From Bicyclus anynana (lineage: Eukaryota; Arthropoda; Insecta; Lepidoptera; Nymphalidae), in the NCBI RefSeq assembly GCF_947172395.1, contig NC_069106.1:7812001-7876000 (forward strand): 64,000 nucleotides of DNA, read 5' to 3'. The notes under the pieces were generated by a model that was not told where the DNA came from, did not search any database, and saw nothing but the letters and a program-made list of their open reading frames with translations. The position numbers were made by a program, and so were the translations under genes. Positions 23,601-32,288 of this stretch are shown here, piece after piece; position 1 is the first letter of the stretch; each line of letters opens with the position of its first letter.

Positions 23601-26600
23601 AAAGACGTACCGCCAAGTGATTTAGCGTTCCTGTACGATGCCGTGTAGAAACCGAAAGGGGTGTGGATTTTCATCCTCCTCGTAACAAGTTAGCCCGCTT
23701 CCATCTTAGACTGCATCATCACTTACCATCAGGTGAGATTGTAGTCAAGGGCTAACTTGTAAAGAATAAAAAAAAAGTAGTTTTTTTAACCTATTTAAAA
23801 TGTTATTTATTTAAATAGGACACCAATTATTGCAGACCCACTTATTGTTTAACAGCATGTACTAAGGATAAGGCTGATGATGATGACAGGAGATTACAAT
23901 AATAATAATAATATTTAAAAATAAGAATAATATTTATTGATTCACTAGTACACATAAAAATAATTTACATAAGTCTGTGATCTCCACACTAGAATTCCCT
24001 GTATTGTGGTAATCACTTTCTTCCACAGTAGTGAAACAAGAATATAACAGTTTATCAAGTGTGTGACAAACAATTTAAATTAGGTAGTAAAGTTAAGTTA
24101 GGTGTTAAGTTAGATTGCCCCACGTTAAAAAAAAAAAAAGGTGGTAAGTTAGTGCTAAGTTTATATAATTCAAAATAATTACAATATATATTATGTGAAT
24201 ATGCGTGTGTGGACAATGGTGTGAGTGTGACGAAATGACGTTTGCTATGTTGTCCAGTGGGTGTTCCTCCCGGAGGCTCGTGAGCGCAGGGAGCTGGTGT
24301 TGCCAGGGCGCGGGCGCGTAGACTACCGCGCCGCCTGCTTCTGCCACAGAGAGCTGCTTACTATAGGCTACGTGTGCTCCGTGTGCCTGAGCGGTGAGTC
24401 CTTTAATACCTCAGACCAATTATAGGAGGACCAGTATCGTACCCAAATTCAGTGGGCATTCCTCCCGTGAGCGGTGAGTCCTTGAATACCTCAGACCAAT
24501 TATAGGAGGACCAGTATCGTACTCAAATTTAGTGGGTGTTCCTCCCGTGAGCGGTGAGTCCTTTAATACCTCAGACCAATTATAGGAGGACCAGTATCAT
24601 ACTCAAATTTAGTGGGTGTTCCTCCCAGAGGCTGAACGCAAGGAGCTGGTATTACTGCTTACCACCTGCTTCTAGTCAAAGAAGCTGCTCACTATAGGCT
24701 ACGTGTGCTCCGTGTGTTTGAGCGGTGAGTCCTTTAATACCTCAGACCAATTATAGGAGGACCAGTATCGTACTCAAAGGAGATGGTCCAAAATTGTATG
24801 GAGCCCAGGTCCAGTCATTGTACCCTAGCGGAAATATTTTTTTTTAACTATTTTTGATTATACAAATCTACGAATTTTCTTTAATTCCTTCGAAATAATA
24901 TGCGTTATCTCCTAAGAAATGCAACATTATTAGGGGTAATAATGGCGGATTGATGACGTTTTCAATGCAGTAATCGATTTGACGTTTGCTGTCAATTGTC
25001 ATGTCATAGTATCTGTATGGGCGCCATATTGATAAAACTCAAAAACTTGGGTTTTAATATTATTTATTTCATTCTATTTATTTACATTTATTAACTTTAA
25101 TAAATTTTAATGAGATCCTTGTATTTTTAATATTTTAATGATACGGGGTACAAGAGTGGACATGAAATAGACCATCTCCTTTAGTGGGTGTTCCTCCCGG
25201 AGGCTCGTGATCGCAAGGAGCTGGTATTACTGCGTCACCAGCTTCTGTCACAGAGCTGCTCACTATAGGCTACGTGTGCTCCGTGTGTTTGAGCGGTGAG
25301 TCCTTGAATACCTCAGACCAATTATAGGAGGACCAGTATCGTACCCAAATTCAGTGGGTATTCCTCCCGTGAGCGCTGAGTCCTTTAATACCTCAGACCA
25401 ATTATAGGAGGACCAGTATCGTACCCAAATTCAGTGGGTATTCCTCCCGTGAGCGGTGAGTCCTTTAATACCTCAGACCAATTGTAGGAGGACCAGTATC
25501 GTACCCAAATTCAGTGGGTATTCCTCCCGTGAGCGCTGAGTCCTTTAATACCTCAGACCAATTATAGGAGGACCAGTATCGTACCCAAATTCAGTGGGTA
25601 TTCCTCCCGTGAGCGCTGAGTCCTTTAATACCTCAGACCAATTATAGGAGGACCAGTACCGTACTCAAATTCAGTGGGTGTTCCTCCCGGAGGCTCGTGA
25701 ACGCAAGAAGCTGGTATTACTGTGCCGCCTGCTTCTGTCACAGAGAGCTGCTTACTATAGGCTACGTTTGCTCCGTGTGTTTGAGCGGTGAGTGTTTTAA
25801 TACCTCAGACTAATTATACGAGGACCAGTATCGTACTCAAAGGAGATGGTCCAAAATTGTATGGAGCCCAGGTCCAGTCATTATACCCTAGCGGAAATAA
25901 AAGAAAATATTTTTTTAACTATTTTTGATTATACAAATCTACGAATTTTCTTTAATTCTTTCGAAATAATATGCGTTATCTCCTAAGAAATGCAACATTA
26001 TTAGGGGTAATAATGGCGGATTGATGACGTTTTCAATGCAGTAATCGATTTGACGTTTGCTGTCAATTGTCATAGTATCTTTATGGGCGCCATCTTGATA
26101 AAACTCAAAAACTTGGGTTTTGATTTTATTTATTTCTTTCTATTTATTTACATTTATTCACTTTAATAAATTTTAATAAGATCCTTGTATTTTTAATATT
26201 TTAATGATACGGGGTACAAGAGTGGACATGAAATAGACCATCTCCTTTAGTGGATGTTCTTCCCGGAGGCTCGTGATCGCAAGGAGCTGGTATTACCGCG
26301 CCACCTGCTTCTGTCATAGAGCTGCTTACTATAGGCTACGTGTGCTCCGTGTGTTTGAGCGGTGAGTCCTTTAATACCTCAGACCAATTATAGGAGGACC
26401 AGTACCGTACTCAAATTCAGTGGGTGTTCCTCCCGTGAGCGGTGAGTCCTTTAATACCTCAGACCAATTATAGGAGGACCAGTATCGTACCCAAATTGAG
26501 TGGGTGTTCCTCCCGGAGGCTCGTGAGCGCAAGGAGCTGGTATTACCGGGCCGCCTGCTTCTAGTCACAGAGAGCTCTTTACTATAGGCAACGTGTGTGT

Positions 26601-28587
26601 GTGCCTACGCAGTGAGGCTTTTAAGAGTTATTGTTTCGAGTTCCTCTAGTTCGGATGGTATTGACATTCATTATAAGTAGTTCTCGTATAAACACGGGGA
26701 TAAAATATAGCTTATAGCCTTCCTCAATAAATGGGCCATCTATCACTCAAAGAATTTTTCAAATCGGACCAGTAGTTTCTGAGATTAGCTCGTTCAATCA
26801 ATCAAACTCTTCAGCTTTATAATATTAGTATAGATAAAAAGGAGATACTATTGGATGATATTACAAAGTTGAAAGTTGTTACGGAAGTGATAATATAAAT
26901 AAAAGGGTATTTGATGATTTGACTTCAGTTCTTTGTTAGGCAGCGTGCACGCCGTCACGCTGCCAGTCGAGTTAGTGATTTTGTGCAATAGTGTTTTGTG
27001 TTGTAATTATTGGTCATAAATTGTTGTGGGCAAGGGAGATGGTTTAATGCATGTAGGGGGAGTTAAACCTACACCCAAGGAAACAAGTCCTGGGTGTTTC
27101 CTCTACTACAAAATATTGACTACAATCACTATCGCCGCTAGCCGTTACGTTATACTGTACAAGTGTACACTATCGGATTTCAAAGCTTGCAATAGATTTA
27201 TGTGAATTTGGATGTCTTTTTGGGCGATATCGTCGTCGACTTAGCTCGTAGAATCAACCATCAAATGGGAAAAAGTAAATTTCGATGAATAATCGTATTT
27301 GACATATGTCAAATATTGTTGTTCATTTTGTTAAATACGATTTGTTGAAAAACCGCCGGATAATAATAGGCTAGTTGACAGTTTTTTTTTTATTGGTCTT
27401 AAATAGCTCATTATCGTTGTACATTGATTTTTTTTTTATTTTTTTGAGACGTGAGTGCATGAAAATTTTAGTTTTTAAATAAGTTTTTGACAATACGATC
27501 CAAAACGCCTGTCAGCCATGATGTCTATATTTCACATATATTAAATTGTAAATGTATTTTTATTTCAGTGTTCTGCAAGTTCAGCCCAATATGTACGACT
27601 TGTCAGTGAGTATACATCCTATATCTATCTATAATATATAATCTATAATATAAAAATTAATCGCTAAATGTGTTGCTGAACGATTTTGCTATTTCTTTTT
27701 TTATAATATTCCTTGAAATACGACGATAGTTTTTAAAAAGGACTTGGTCTTGGTCGCTAACTATGGGCCTCAGAATCATTCAGCGGGCGATGGAACGAGC
27801 TACGTTAGGAGTATCTCTGCGTGATCGAATCAGAAACGAGGAGATCTGCAGAAGAACCAAAGTCACCGACATAGCTCAACGAGTTGCGAAGCTGAAGTGG
27901 CAATGGGCGGGGCACATAGTGCGAATGGACGTTGGGGTCCCAAAGTGCTGGAATGGACCCCGCACTAGTAAGCACAGTGTTAGCCGACCCCCCACCAGGT
28001 GGACTGACGACATCAAGCGAGTCGCAGGGATTCGCTGGACGCAGGCGGCTCAGTATCGTGATGTTTGGAAGTCCCTACAAAAGGCCTATGTCCTGCAGTG
28101 GACGAACATCGGCTGATATGATAATGATGATGATGATGAAGGGATAGGGAACAAATACACATAAGGCAAAACGAAGCTTGACCGGGTCTGTTAGTAATCT
28201 ATATATCTTACCTTTAAATTATAAAATACGTTATTTTATAATCTCACTCGCGATATTGTAACCTGTCGATGTATTGTGAACTGAACATACTGATTACAAT
28301 TTAACGTGTTATTTTTTGGTATATCTATCGAAGTGAAACAGAAGTGGATTTGTAGTCTTGGGCCGTCCTAGGCCCCAAAGTACCAACCGCCGCTCATTTT
28401 GTAGGCCATTTTTAGGATACTTCCTCAATATTTTTAAAGTTCCAAGCTTTTATCGAGCCATATTCCCAAATATTTTACGTATGTCACTATAGCAACTAAT
28501 TTAAATTAATATTTTTTTTTCAGTACCGTTTTCAAAATCGCCGGACCGCTCGCGATCAAGCCGAAAAAGAAGAAAATGAAAATTTAA
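17617..28587 (+). CDS. GTF2H3: TFIIH subunit p34 (GTF2H3/Tfb4), complete, 9 exons
   Basis: Core subunit of the nuclear TFIIH complex, used in RNA polymerase II initiation and nucleotide excision repair. Exons: 17617-17632, 18118-18298, 19254-19352, 20579-20675, 21559-21675, 22869-22997, 24258-24393, 27569-27605, 28524-28587. All introns are GT-AG, and the phases join to 876 nt, 291 aa plus stop; human GTF2H3 has 308. It starts MADDDVPSDSSLLVIIVDTN. The von Willebrand A-like fold covers roughly residues 10-200, with family blocks LAGALAMALCF, RILVITGSSD and CDITGGLYLKVP. A C4 zinc finger follows (Cys 240, 242, 253, 256, 261, 267, 270; blocks ACFCHRELLTIGYVCSVC and FSPICTTC). The C-terminus is lysine-rich. 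The start is the first in-frame ATG and gives the short acidic N-terminus typical of the family. Every intron over about 450 bases carries transposons. Intron 7 also carries broken copies of exon 7. Identity is confident; exon joins are read by eye. Confidence 0.95.
17970..18090 (-). mobile_element. SINE-A head in GTF2H3 intron 1
   Basis: Reverse complement of the tRNA-like head: gatcgaacccaggacc (B box), ccacagtgccacagaggc (A box and 5' end), preceded by ggaccaattaggaaaacctc. The body is truncated. It ends 28 bases before exon 2, so it lies close to the branch-point region. Confidence 0.55.
18460..18930 (-). mobile_element. Non-LTR retrotransposon ORF remnant in intron 2
   Basis: A 91-codon minus-strand frame (18652-18927) includes NGYVVSLYAVEGGARGLPAK and LGLPRSAASSILERVSKAAL. 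This resembles the C-terminal region after the reverse transcriptase domain in some animal LINE polyproteins. The flank at 18460-18650 may belong to the same insert. No catalytic residues are present. The family is not certain. Confidence 0.5.
19518..19738 (+). mobile_element. SINE-A, truncated, in intron 3
   Basis: Body from gtgagaggctttggccgtgg through gaaaccgaaagcggtgtgg to gagctaacctgtaaagaat with an A-rich tail. No head. Confidence 0.7.
19740..20290 (+). mobile_element. Possible LINE 3' UTR in intron 3
   Basis: A long AT-rich tract starting with mixed-composition sequence (ctcaccgtacggtccattag) and ending gataataaataaatg plus A-runs, like the 3' UTR of a non-LTR element. No coding remnant, so the call is weak. 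Confidence 0.3.
20815..21113 (-). mobile_element. SINE-B, nearly full length, in intron 4
   Basis: Reverse-oriented body (ctcctctcagaatgagagg, ggcccaatgcggattggcag) and head region (ccacaccctccgggaggc, catatccactgggct). Confidence 0.75.
21245..21490 (+). mobile_element. SINE-B, diverged copy, in intron 4
   Basis: Head gtgatagcccagtggatctg, then ggggcatgcacctccagc, then ccaatctacattgggccag and ggtggactattg. It carries many substitutions compared with the copy 130 bases upstream. Confidence 0.6.
21697..22001 (-). mobile_element. hAT-like MITE with 8-bp TSD, intron 5
   Basis: The ends ctcagaccaattatagaagg and cctatacaataattagtctgag are inverted repeats. The direct repeat GTTTTTAT flanks both sides (21689-21696 and 22002-22009). 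The interior matches, in reverse, the copies at 45738-46049 and 50336-50648. An 8-bp duplication suggests the hAT superfamily. No transposase is encoded. It starts only 21 bases after the exon 5 donor. Confidence 0.85.
22122..22440 (+). mobile_element. CGACTTC element, 5' part
   Basis: Starts tttttaaccgacttcaaaaa followed by aggaggaggttctc, a block that recurs at 36930. It continues with gaccaattttgaaaattc-type sequence and gattggtcccatttaatttt. Confidence 0.55.
22440..22521 (+). mobile_element. 3' end of a Helitron-like family 2 element
   Basis: gtagttgaaagtttacatcg, acacgcgggacgaagttgcg and gcgtccgctag match the 3' end of the element at 51846-52129. Confidence 0.45.
22547..22602. repeat. 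Perfect 22-bp hairpin in intron 5
   Basis: Arms 22547-22568 and 22581-22602 are exact reverse complements (core tgatacccatatca / tgatatgggtatca) around a 12-nt loop. It lies between the end of one Helitron-like element and the start of another. Confidence 0.9.
22621..22823 (-). mobile_element. HEL element, full length, in intron 5
   Basis: Plus strand runs ctagctgacgtcgcgcgg to atattagtacaga; both family ends and all internal blocks are present. It ends 45 bases before exon 6. Confidence 0.6.
23085..23450 (+). repeat. Dispersed element, intron 6
   Basis: Starts tctatataataaaactggtc, then gtctgtctgtcc and gggcatcacactgaaactac, then atggcggcctcccaaagatg and caaatgaaagggtttgctgt. The first part is shared with 49075-49440 and the last part with 10780-11030, so these are pieces of one longer family. 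Confidence 0.5.
23453..23776 (+). mobile_element. SINE-A, full length, in intron 6
   Basis: The best complete copy: head gcctccgtggcgcagtgg (A box) and gggttcgatccccggctg (B box), linker tggtccagggctgactgg, body with accaccctaccggcaaagac and gaaaccgaaaggggtgtgg, tail gggctaacttgtaaagaat and an A-run. The head is tRNA-derived in appearance, but this is not a functional tRNA gene. Confidence 0.85.
24776..25182 (+). mobile_element. M1 MITE copy 1 within the exon array
   Basis: Ends aaaggagatggtcc and gaccatctccttt are inverted repeats, and the AT-rich core is shared with 410-821. It occupies the site where other units read tactcaaattcagtggg and removes the acceptor-proximal bases. Confidence 0.8.
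25839..26248 (+). mobile_element. M1 MITE copy 2 within the exon array
   Basis: Nearly identical to copy 1 and in the same place relative to the exon fragment that follows. It was therefore most likely copied together with the surrounding exon unit and not inserted separately. Confidence 0.8.
26679..26834 (-). mobile_element. HEL element, truncated, in intron 7
   Basis: Plus strand holds ttcctcaataaatgggccat, caaatcggaccagtagtttc and ends ataatattagtataga. The CTAG end is missing. Confidence 0.55.
27740..28140 (+). mobile_element. RTE-like LINE, 3' coding end, in intron 8
   Basis: A 117-codon frame (27763-28116) contains IQRAMERATLGVSLRDRIRN, AQRVAKLKWQWAGHIVRMD, RPPTRWTDDIKRVAG and SLQKAYVLQWTNIG. 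This is the conserved C-terminus of the endonuclease/reverse-transcriptase LINEs (RTE-like) common in moths and butterflies. It ends in an (atg)n tail. The 5' end is truncated and no catalytic domain remains. Shorter copies of the same 3' end occur at least six more times. Confidence 0.8.
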
Positions 28588-28700
28588 CTCGAACATTGTA
28601 TATAGTGGTGGTAAACATGGTAAAATAGAGTTAATTTGTAAAATTCTTACCAAACTAAAAATATTACATACAAGTACTATTTTGTGGCTACGAAAAGCCT

Positions 28701-28706
28701 AATAAA
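28701..28706 (+). terminator. GTF2H3 polyadenylation signal
   Basis: Canonical AATAAA 114 bases after the stop codon (cctaataaagtgtgtc), with a T/G-containing stretch just downstream. It is the first such hexamer after the coding region. Confidence 0.6.
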
Positions 28707-28749
28707 GTGTGTCTATATTTGCATGAAGCTCGCGTGGAGTACAAAAAAC

Positions 28750-28990
28750 AAATAAAAGTAAGTATTTTTGATTATAGAAAACTACGATTTTACTTTTAAT
28801 TTGAAGATATTATAATTTTTATTATTATATTATTTATAAGTGCAACACTAATATAGATAATAATGACTTGACGTTTTCTGGTAACACTTACATGTCAAAA
28901 ATGACAAATGGCTTGAAGGTCGCCATCTTGTAATACCTCGAAATCTTGAGATTGTATTTTTAGCTTGCGCTTATTATAGTATTTAATTCG
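28750..28990 (+). mobile_element. M1-like MITE, highly diverged
   Basis: Follows the order of the M1 interior (tttttgattatagaaaacta, gcaacactaatata, ttgacgttttctgg, gtcgccatcttg, cgaaatcttgag) with many substitutions. Ends not recognisable. Confidence 0.35.
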
Positions 28991-29711
28991 ATGTATTAAT
29001 TAATTTCCCTGTATTTTTTTTTATTTTACGGCTCACTTTTAGGCTTTTATGCATTCACTGTACAGAATTATTCTCAAAAATATGGTAATATTGTTTATGT
29101 ATGTGTTTGTTTGGTTAACCGATTGTGTAAAGAAGTATTCTGTTTTATTGTCTCCTGTGGAGAAAGTAGTCTTATTTATAAATAATAAAAAAATACAATA
29201 TTTTTTTGTGTTTTTTTACCATCTTTTCTTGCGGTTTTCTTTTTAAAATCTACATAATACAAAAACAAAATGTCACAAAATCACACCAAATATCGAAAAC
29301 CGCTTGACGTATAAAGATGAAAGGGCCCAGGCCTCCTAACCACCCAGCAGTTTACGTAAATCTAAAAAATCTTAATAATTCTACTTTAATAATGAAATAA
29401 TTTTTACTTTATCAAAAAAAGTTTGCTACAACATTTTACGACATTTTTAATTCATCTTTAATTTGTCCACAACGGGGACAAGCTAAGATCGTTGACCATA
29501 CAACCTGAGATTTACAATATTTTTTTAAGAAACGATTGGTTTGTTTGTTCGTTTTCAAGTTTGTTGAGGTTGTTGGTAACAGAAACCAATAATACAGCTT
29601 CAAATGTTACTTCGCCGCTTTGGTACACTGGCGAACATTTTGCCCTAGGAGAGTAATAAAAAAATGTATTTTTCTTCATGGAACATACTTTTTTCAAGCC
29701 AATTAATTAAC
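28991..29711. other. No gene seen
   Basis: AT-rich. Short ORFs at 29049-29246 (+) and 29512-29697 (-) have no domains or splice support. Confidence 0.35.
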
Positions 29712-29850
29712 CAGCCCCCCCCTAAGCCAAGTAGCACATCGATTCTCTTTCTACGATCGCTAACGCTTGGAAAACTAGAAAGATGTATGGGAATGACATT
29801 TGCTATCGACCAGTCACGTGATCAAGATATGACATTTCCTAGTGACTATA
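29712..29850 (+). mobile_element. M3 MITE, half element
   Basis: gattctctttctacgatcgc, taacgcttggaaaactag and atgacatttgctatcgacc, then gtcacgtgatcaag. Right arm missing, as at 8597. Confidence 0.5.
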
Positions 29851-29892
29851 GTCCTTACAAAAGGCCTGTGTCCTGCAGTGGACGTCCATCAT
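29851..29892 (+). mobile_element. RTE-like LINE 3' terminal scrap
   Basis: ccttacaaaaggcctgtgtc and cctgcagtggacgtccatc match the last 40 bases of the RTE-like family. Confidence 0.45.
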
Positions 29893-29897
29893 TAGCA

Positions 29898-30025
29898 ACC
29901 TACTTTCGGCTCACTGTTGAGCACAATTCTCCTTTGAGAATGAGAGGGGTTAGGCCAATAGTCCACTACGCTGCCCCAATGCGGATTGGCAGACTTTACA
30001 CACGTAGAGAATTAAGAAAATTCTG
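29898..30025 (-). mobile_element. SINE-B, 3' half
   Basis: Plus strand: ttcggctcactgttgagc, gagaatgagaggggttagg, ccccaatgcggattggcag, then broken. Confidence 0.6.
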
Positions 30026-30309
30026 GCAGGGCAGCTGCCCTCCTTAGCAGAGCGACCGGTTACTTAAGAAATAATAGTTTCGACTGAAAACCGGCCGAAA
30101 CCTAAACTGAGGCTGAATCTGAAATCCAGTTTCGGCTTAGGCCAGAAAAACTGGTTTGGTCGGACAATATCAATTCAATCAATTAAGTATCAATTGGTGA
30201 AAAACTCAACTTAAGTATAGCTGCCAGCTGATTAACTAGATATAATGCTAATTCTCGTAACTTCTCGTTACTTTCATTTTAAGTTTTCGAATGATTATTA
30301 TCACCATTA

Positions 30310-30385
30310 TATTATTACCTGACGTTTCGAAAGAGCTTGTAAACTAAGCCTATTTGAAATAAATGAATTTTGACTTTGACTTTGG
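30310..30385 (+). mobile_element. LINE 3' tail fragment
   Basis: gaaagagcttgtaaactaag, then ttgaaataaatgaatt and a (tttgact)n tail. Confidence 0.5.
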
Positions 30386-30604
30386 CTTAGAGCAATGCAT
30401 TTTATTACCTAAATACACTATAAATATACAAGTTATGTTCTGCTAGGTAGAGACACTTATCAGCTAATTTATTTTTTATCAGGTTATAAATGATAAGAGA
30501 AATGCATACAATTTATCATTCATTCAGTCTTTATTATTTACATCAAAGAATTTTTCCGATTTTATTACATACAGGATATTTGAAGGTTAATATATTGTTA
30601 TAGT

Positions 30605-30832
30605 TTTTTTTTTAATCTTTACAAGTTAGCCCTTGACTACAATCTCACCTGATTGTAAGTGATGATGCAGTCTAAGATGGAAGCGGGCTAACTTGTTAGG
30701 AGGAGGATGAAAATCCACACTCCTTTCGGTTTCTACACGACATCGTACCGGAACGCTAAATCGCTTGGCGGTACGTCTTTGTCGGTAGGGCGGTAACTAG
30801 CCACCGCCGAAGCCTCCCACCAGCCAGACCTG
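30605..30832 (-). mobile_element. SINE-A, truncated
   Basis: Plus strand: T-run, acaagttagcccttgactac, gcgggctaacttgttaggag, cggtttctacacgacatcg, ggtaactagccaccgccgaa. Head missing. Confidence 0.7.
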
Positions 30833-31085
30833 GTATGTAAAGTATAACAATATATTATTCATTGTATGAGCTATGTTGATAATTTTGAACAATTTCATAA
30901 TAAACTATCGAATTAAAATGAAAAATGTTATATTTCCCTGTTGAATATATAATAAGTATATATCTACTTATATTATAAAAAAATACTGGTAGGTATATAC
31001 TTTTTTTTAATAAAATTGTAAACCAATCATTGAAATGCATTTGATAATAATTTTTCGTCCCGTTTCCGAGATTTCAAAATATACA

Positions 31086-31410
31086 TACAGGGTGCTGGGC
31101 AGTATTTCTGATAACTCAGGGGTTATATTTTTTTACCGAAAATTATTTAAAAATGTTCAAGGAACATGAGTCCTAAAAAATAATATTTTCATATTCATTT
31201 TCATAATATTTCTTTTGTAAATAGATCTTAAAATTTGTCCCTTACACGCATCCTTATAATTATGACGTAGCGATGTTTTACGTATTTTAAAATACAAGGA
31301 TAGATAAAGTCTGAATTATTTGAATTACTTTGTATGTATCTTAAAAGGTAACAGACAGACAAACAAACTTACATTCACATTAAATATTAGTATAGACGTA
31401 TGATTTCCAT
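31086..31410 (+). repeat. R4 dispersed repeat
   Basis: Begins tacagggtgctgggcagtat and includes gttcaaggaacatgagtcc, ttcttttgtaaatagatctt and ttaaaatacaaggatagat. Related copies are at 41170-41480 and 43390-44275, the last interrupted by other elements. The end cgagcaccctgtat at 44275 suggests inverted ends. Confidence 0.5.
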
Positions 31411-31608
31411 TGAAGATTCTCTAGATTAAAATTAATGTCAGTATCAATTTGAAGATAAATGATACTTGAGTTTTATCAGATGTCTATATAATTCATTTGG
31501 ACATGACAATTCAATTATAACAAAATATCTATGCGTATAATATAAATGTGAAAGATGACTATGTTTGTTTCACTTTCACTTCACACCTAAAGCACTAAAC
31601 CAATTTAA

Positions 31609-31830
31609 CACGTTTGCTGCGTCACTGATTTTTCAGTACTTTACCAATACAATACGAGGTTAATTGACCTCGTATCGTGCAATACGAGGTTTTTTGACCT
31701 CGCACTAAAACTTGTTGTGGTGTGTTACGAGGTTAATTGACCTCGTACCGTACAATACGGGGTTTTTTGACCTCGCACTAAAACTGTGGTGTGGTACGAG
31801 ATTAATTGACCTCGTACCGCAGTGAACGTG
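31609..31830. mobile_element. TTAA-flanked MITE (piggyBac- or Kolobok-like)
   Basis: Ends CACGTTTGCTGCG and CGCAGTGAACGTG form short inverted repeats. TTAA flanks both sides (31605-31608 and 31831-31834). The interior has about 2.5 copies of a unit of roughly 90 bases built from the palindromic acgaggttaattgacctcgt and the phrase ttttttgacctcgcactaaa. No coding capacity. The TTAA target fits piggyBac or Kolobok; the ends are too short to decide. Confidence 0.7.
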
Positions 31831-31958
31831 TTAAAAAGTTTTTTTACCAATGGAAAACTACATTATATGGGCTATATTTTATTTCCGTATTCCCACAAGT
31901 AAAAATCAAGAGAGACAAAAAACAAGGCAACTGTAATTGAATATGTTTGTCCTATTAG

Positions 31959-32275
31959 AGCCGTGATAGCCCAGTGGATATGACCTCTGCCTCTGATTCC
32001 GGAGGGCGTGGGTTCAAATCCAGTCCGGGGCATGCACCTCCAACTTTTCAGTTGTGTGCATTTTAATAAATTAAATATCACGTGTCTCAAACGGTGAAGG
32101 AAAACATCGTGAGGAAACCTGCATACTAGAGATTTTTCTTAATTCTCTGCGTGTGTGAAGTCTGCCAATGCGCATTGGGCCAGCGTGGTGGACTATTGGC
32201 CTAACCCCTCTCATTCTGAGAGGAGACTCGAGCTCAGCAGTGAGCCGAATATGGGTTGATCATGATGATGATGAT
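31959..32275 (+). mobile_element. SINE-B, full length
   Basis: Head agccgtgatagcccagtgg and ggcgtgggttcaaatccag, complete body, and a gatgatgatgatg tail. Confidence 0.8.
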
Positions 32276-32288
32276 TCGCACGACCCAT

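Larger units (their letters stand above)
24394..26620 (+). repeat. Tandem array of broken GTF2H3 exon 7 copies with splice donors
   Basis: Directly after exon 7, intron 7 holds five longer but damaged exon copies starting TGGGTG at 24613, 25185, 25675 and 26501 and TGGATG at 26251. Several 80-bp mini-units keep the first 15 or so exon bases fused to the exon end TGAGCG and the donor gtgagt. Intact donor-like gtgagt sites are at 24474, 24554, 24725, 25296, 25456, 25788, 26362 and 26442. Three units carry gcgctgag, which destroys the GT. All longer copies lose about 20-25 bases of the middle and change frame. Four have an early stop. The one at 25675-25787 is open through to its donor but is 113 nt instead of 136, so its phase differs. 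Confidence 0.9.

Noticed and set aside
24394..25620. CRISPR-like regular repeats (80 bp; and 161 bp at 51319-51640)
   Set aside because: Units are directly repeated exon and intron pieces with no unique spacers, in an animal genome.
27763..28116. 117-aa ORF as a host gene
   Set aside because: It is the conserved C-terminus of RTE-like LINEs and recurs as fragments elsewhere in the window.
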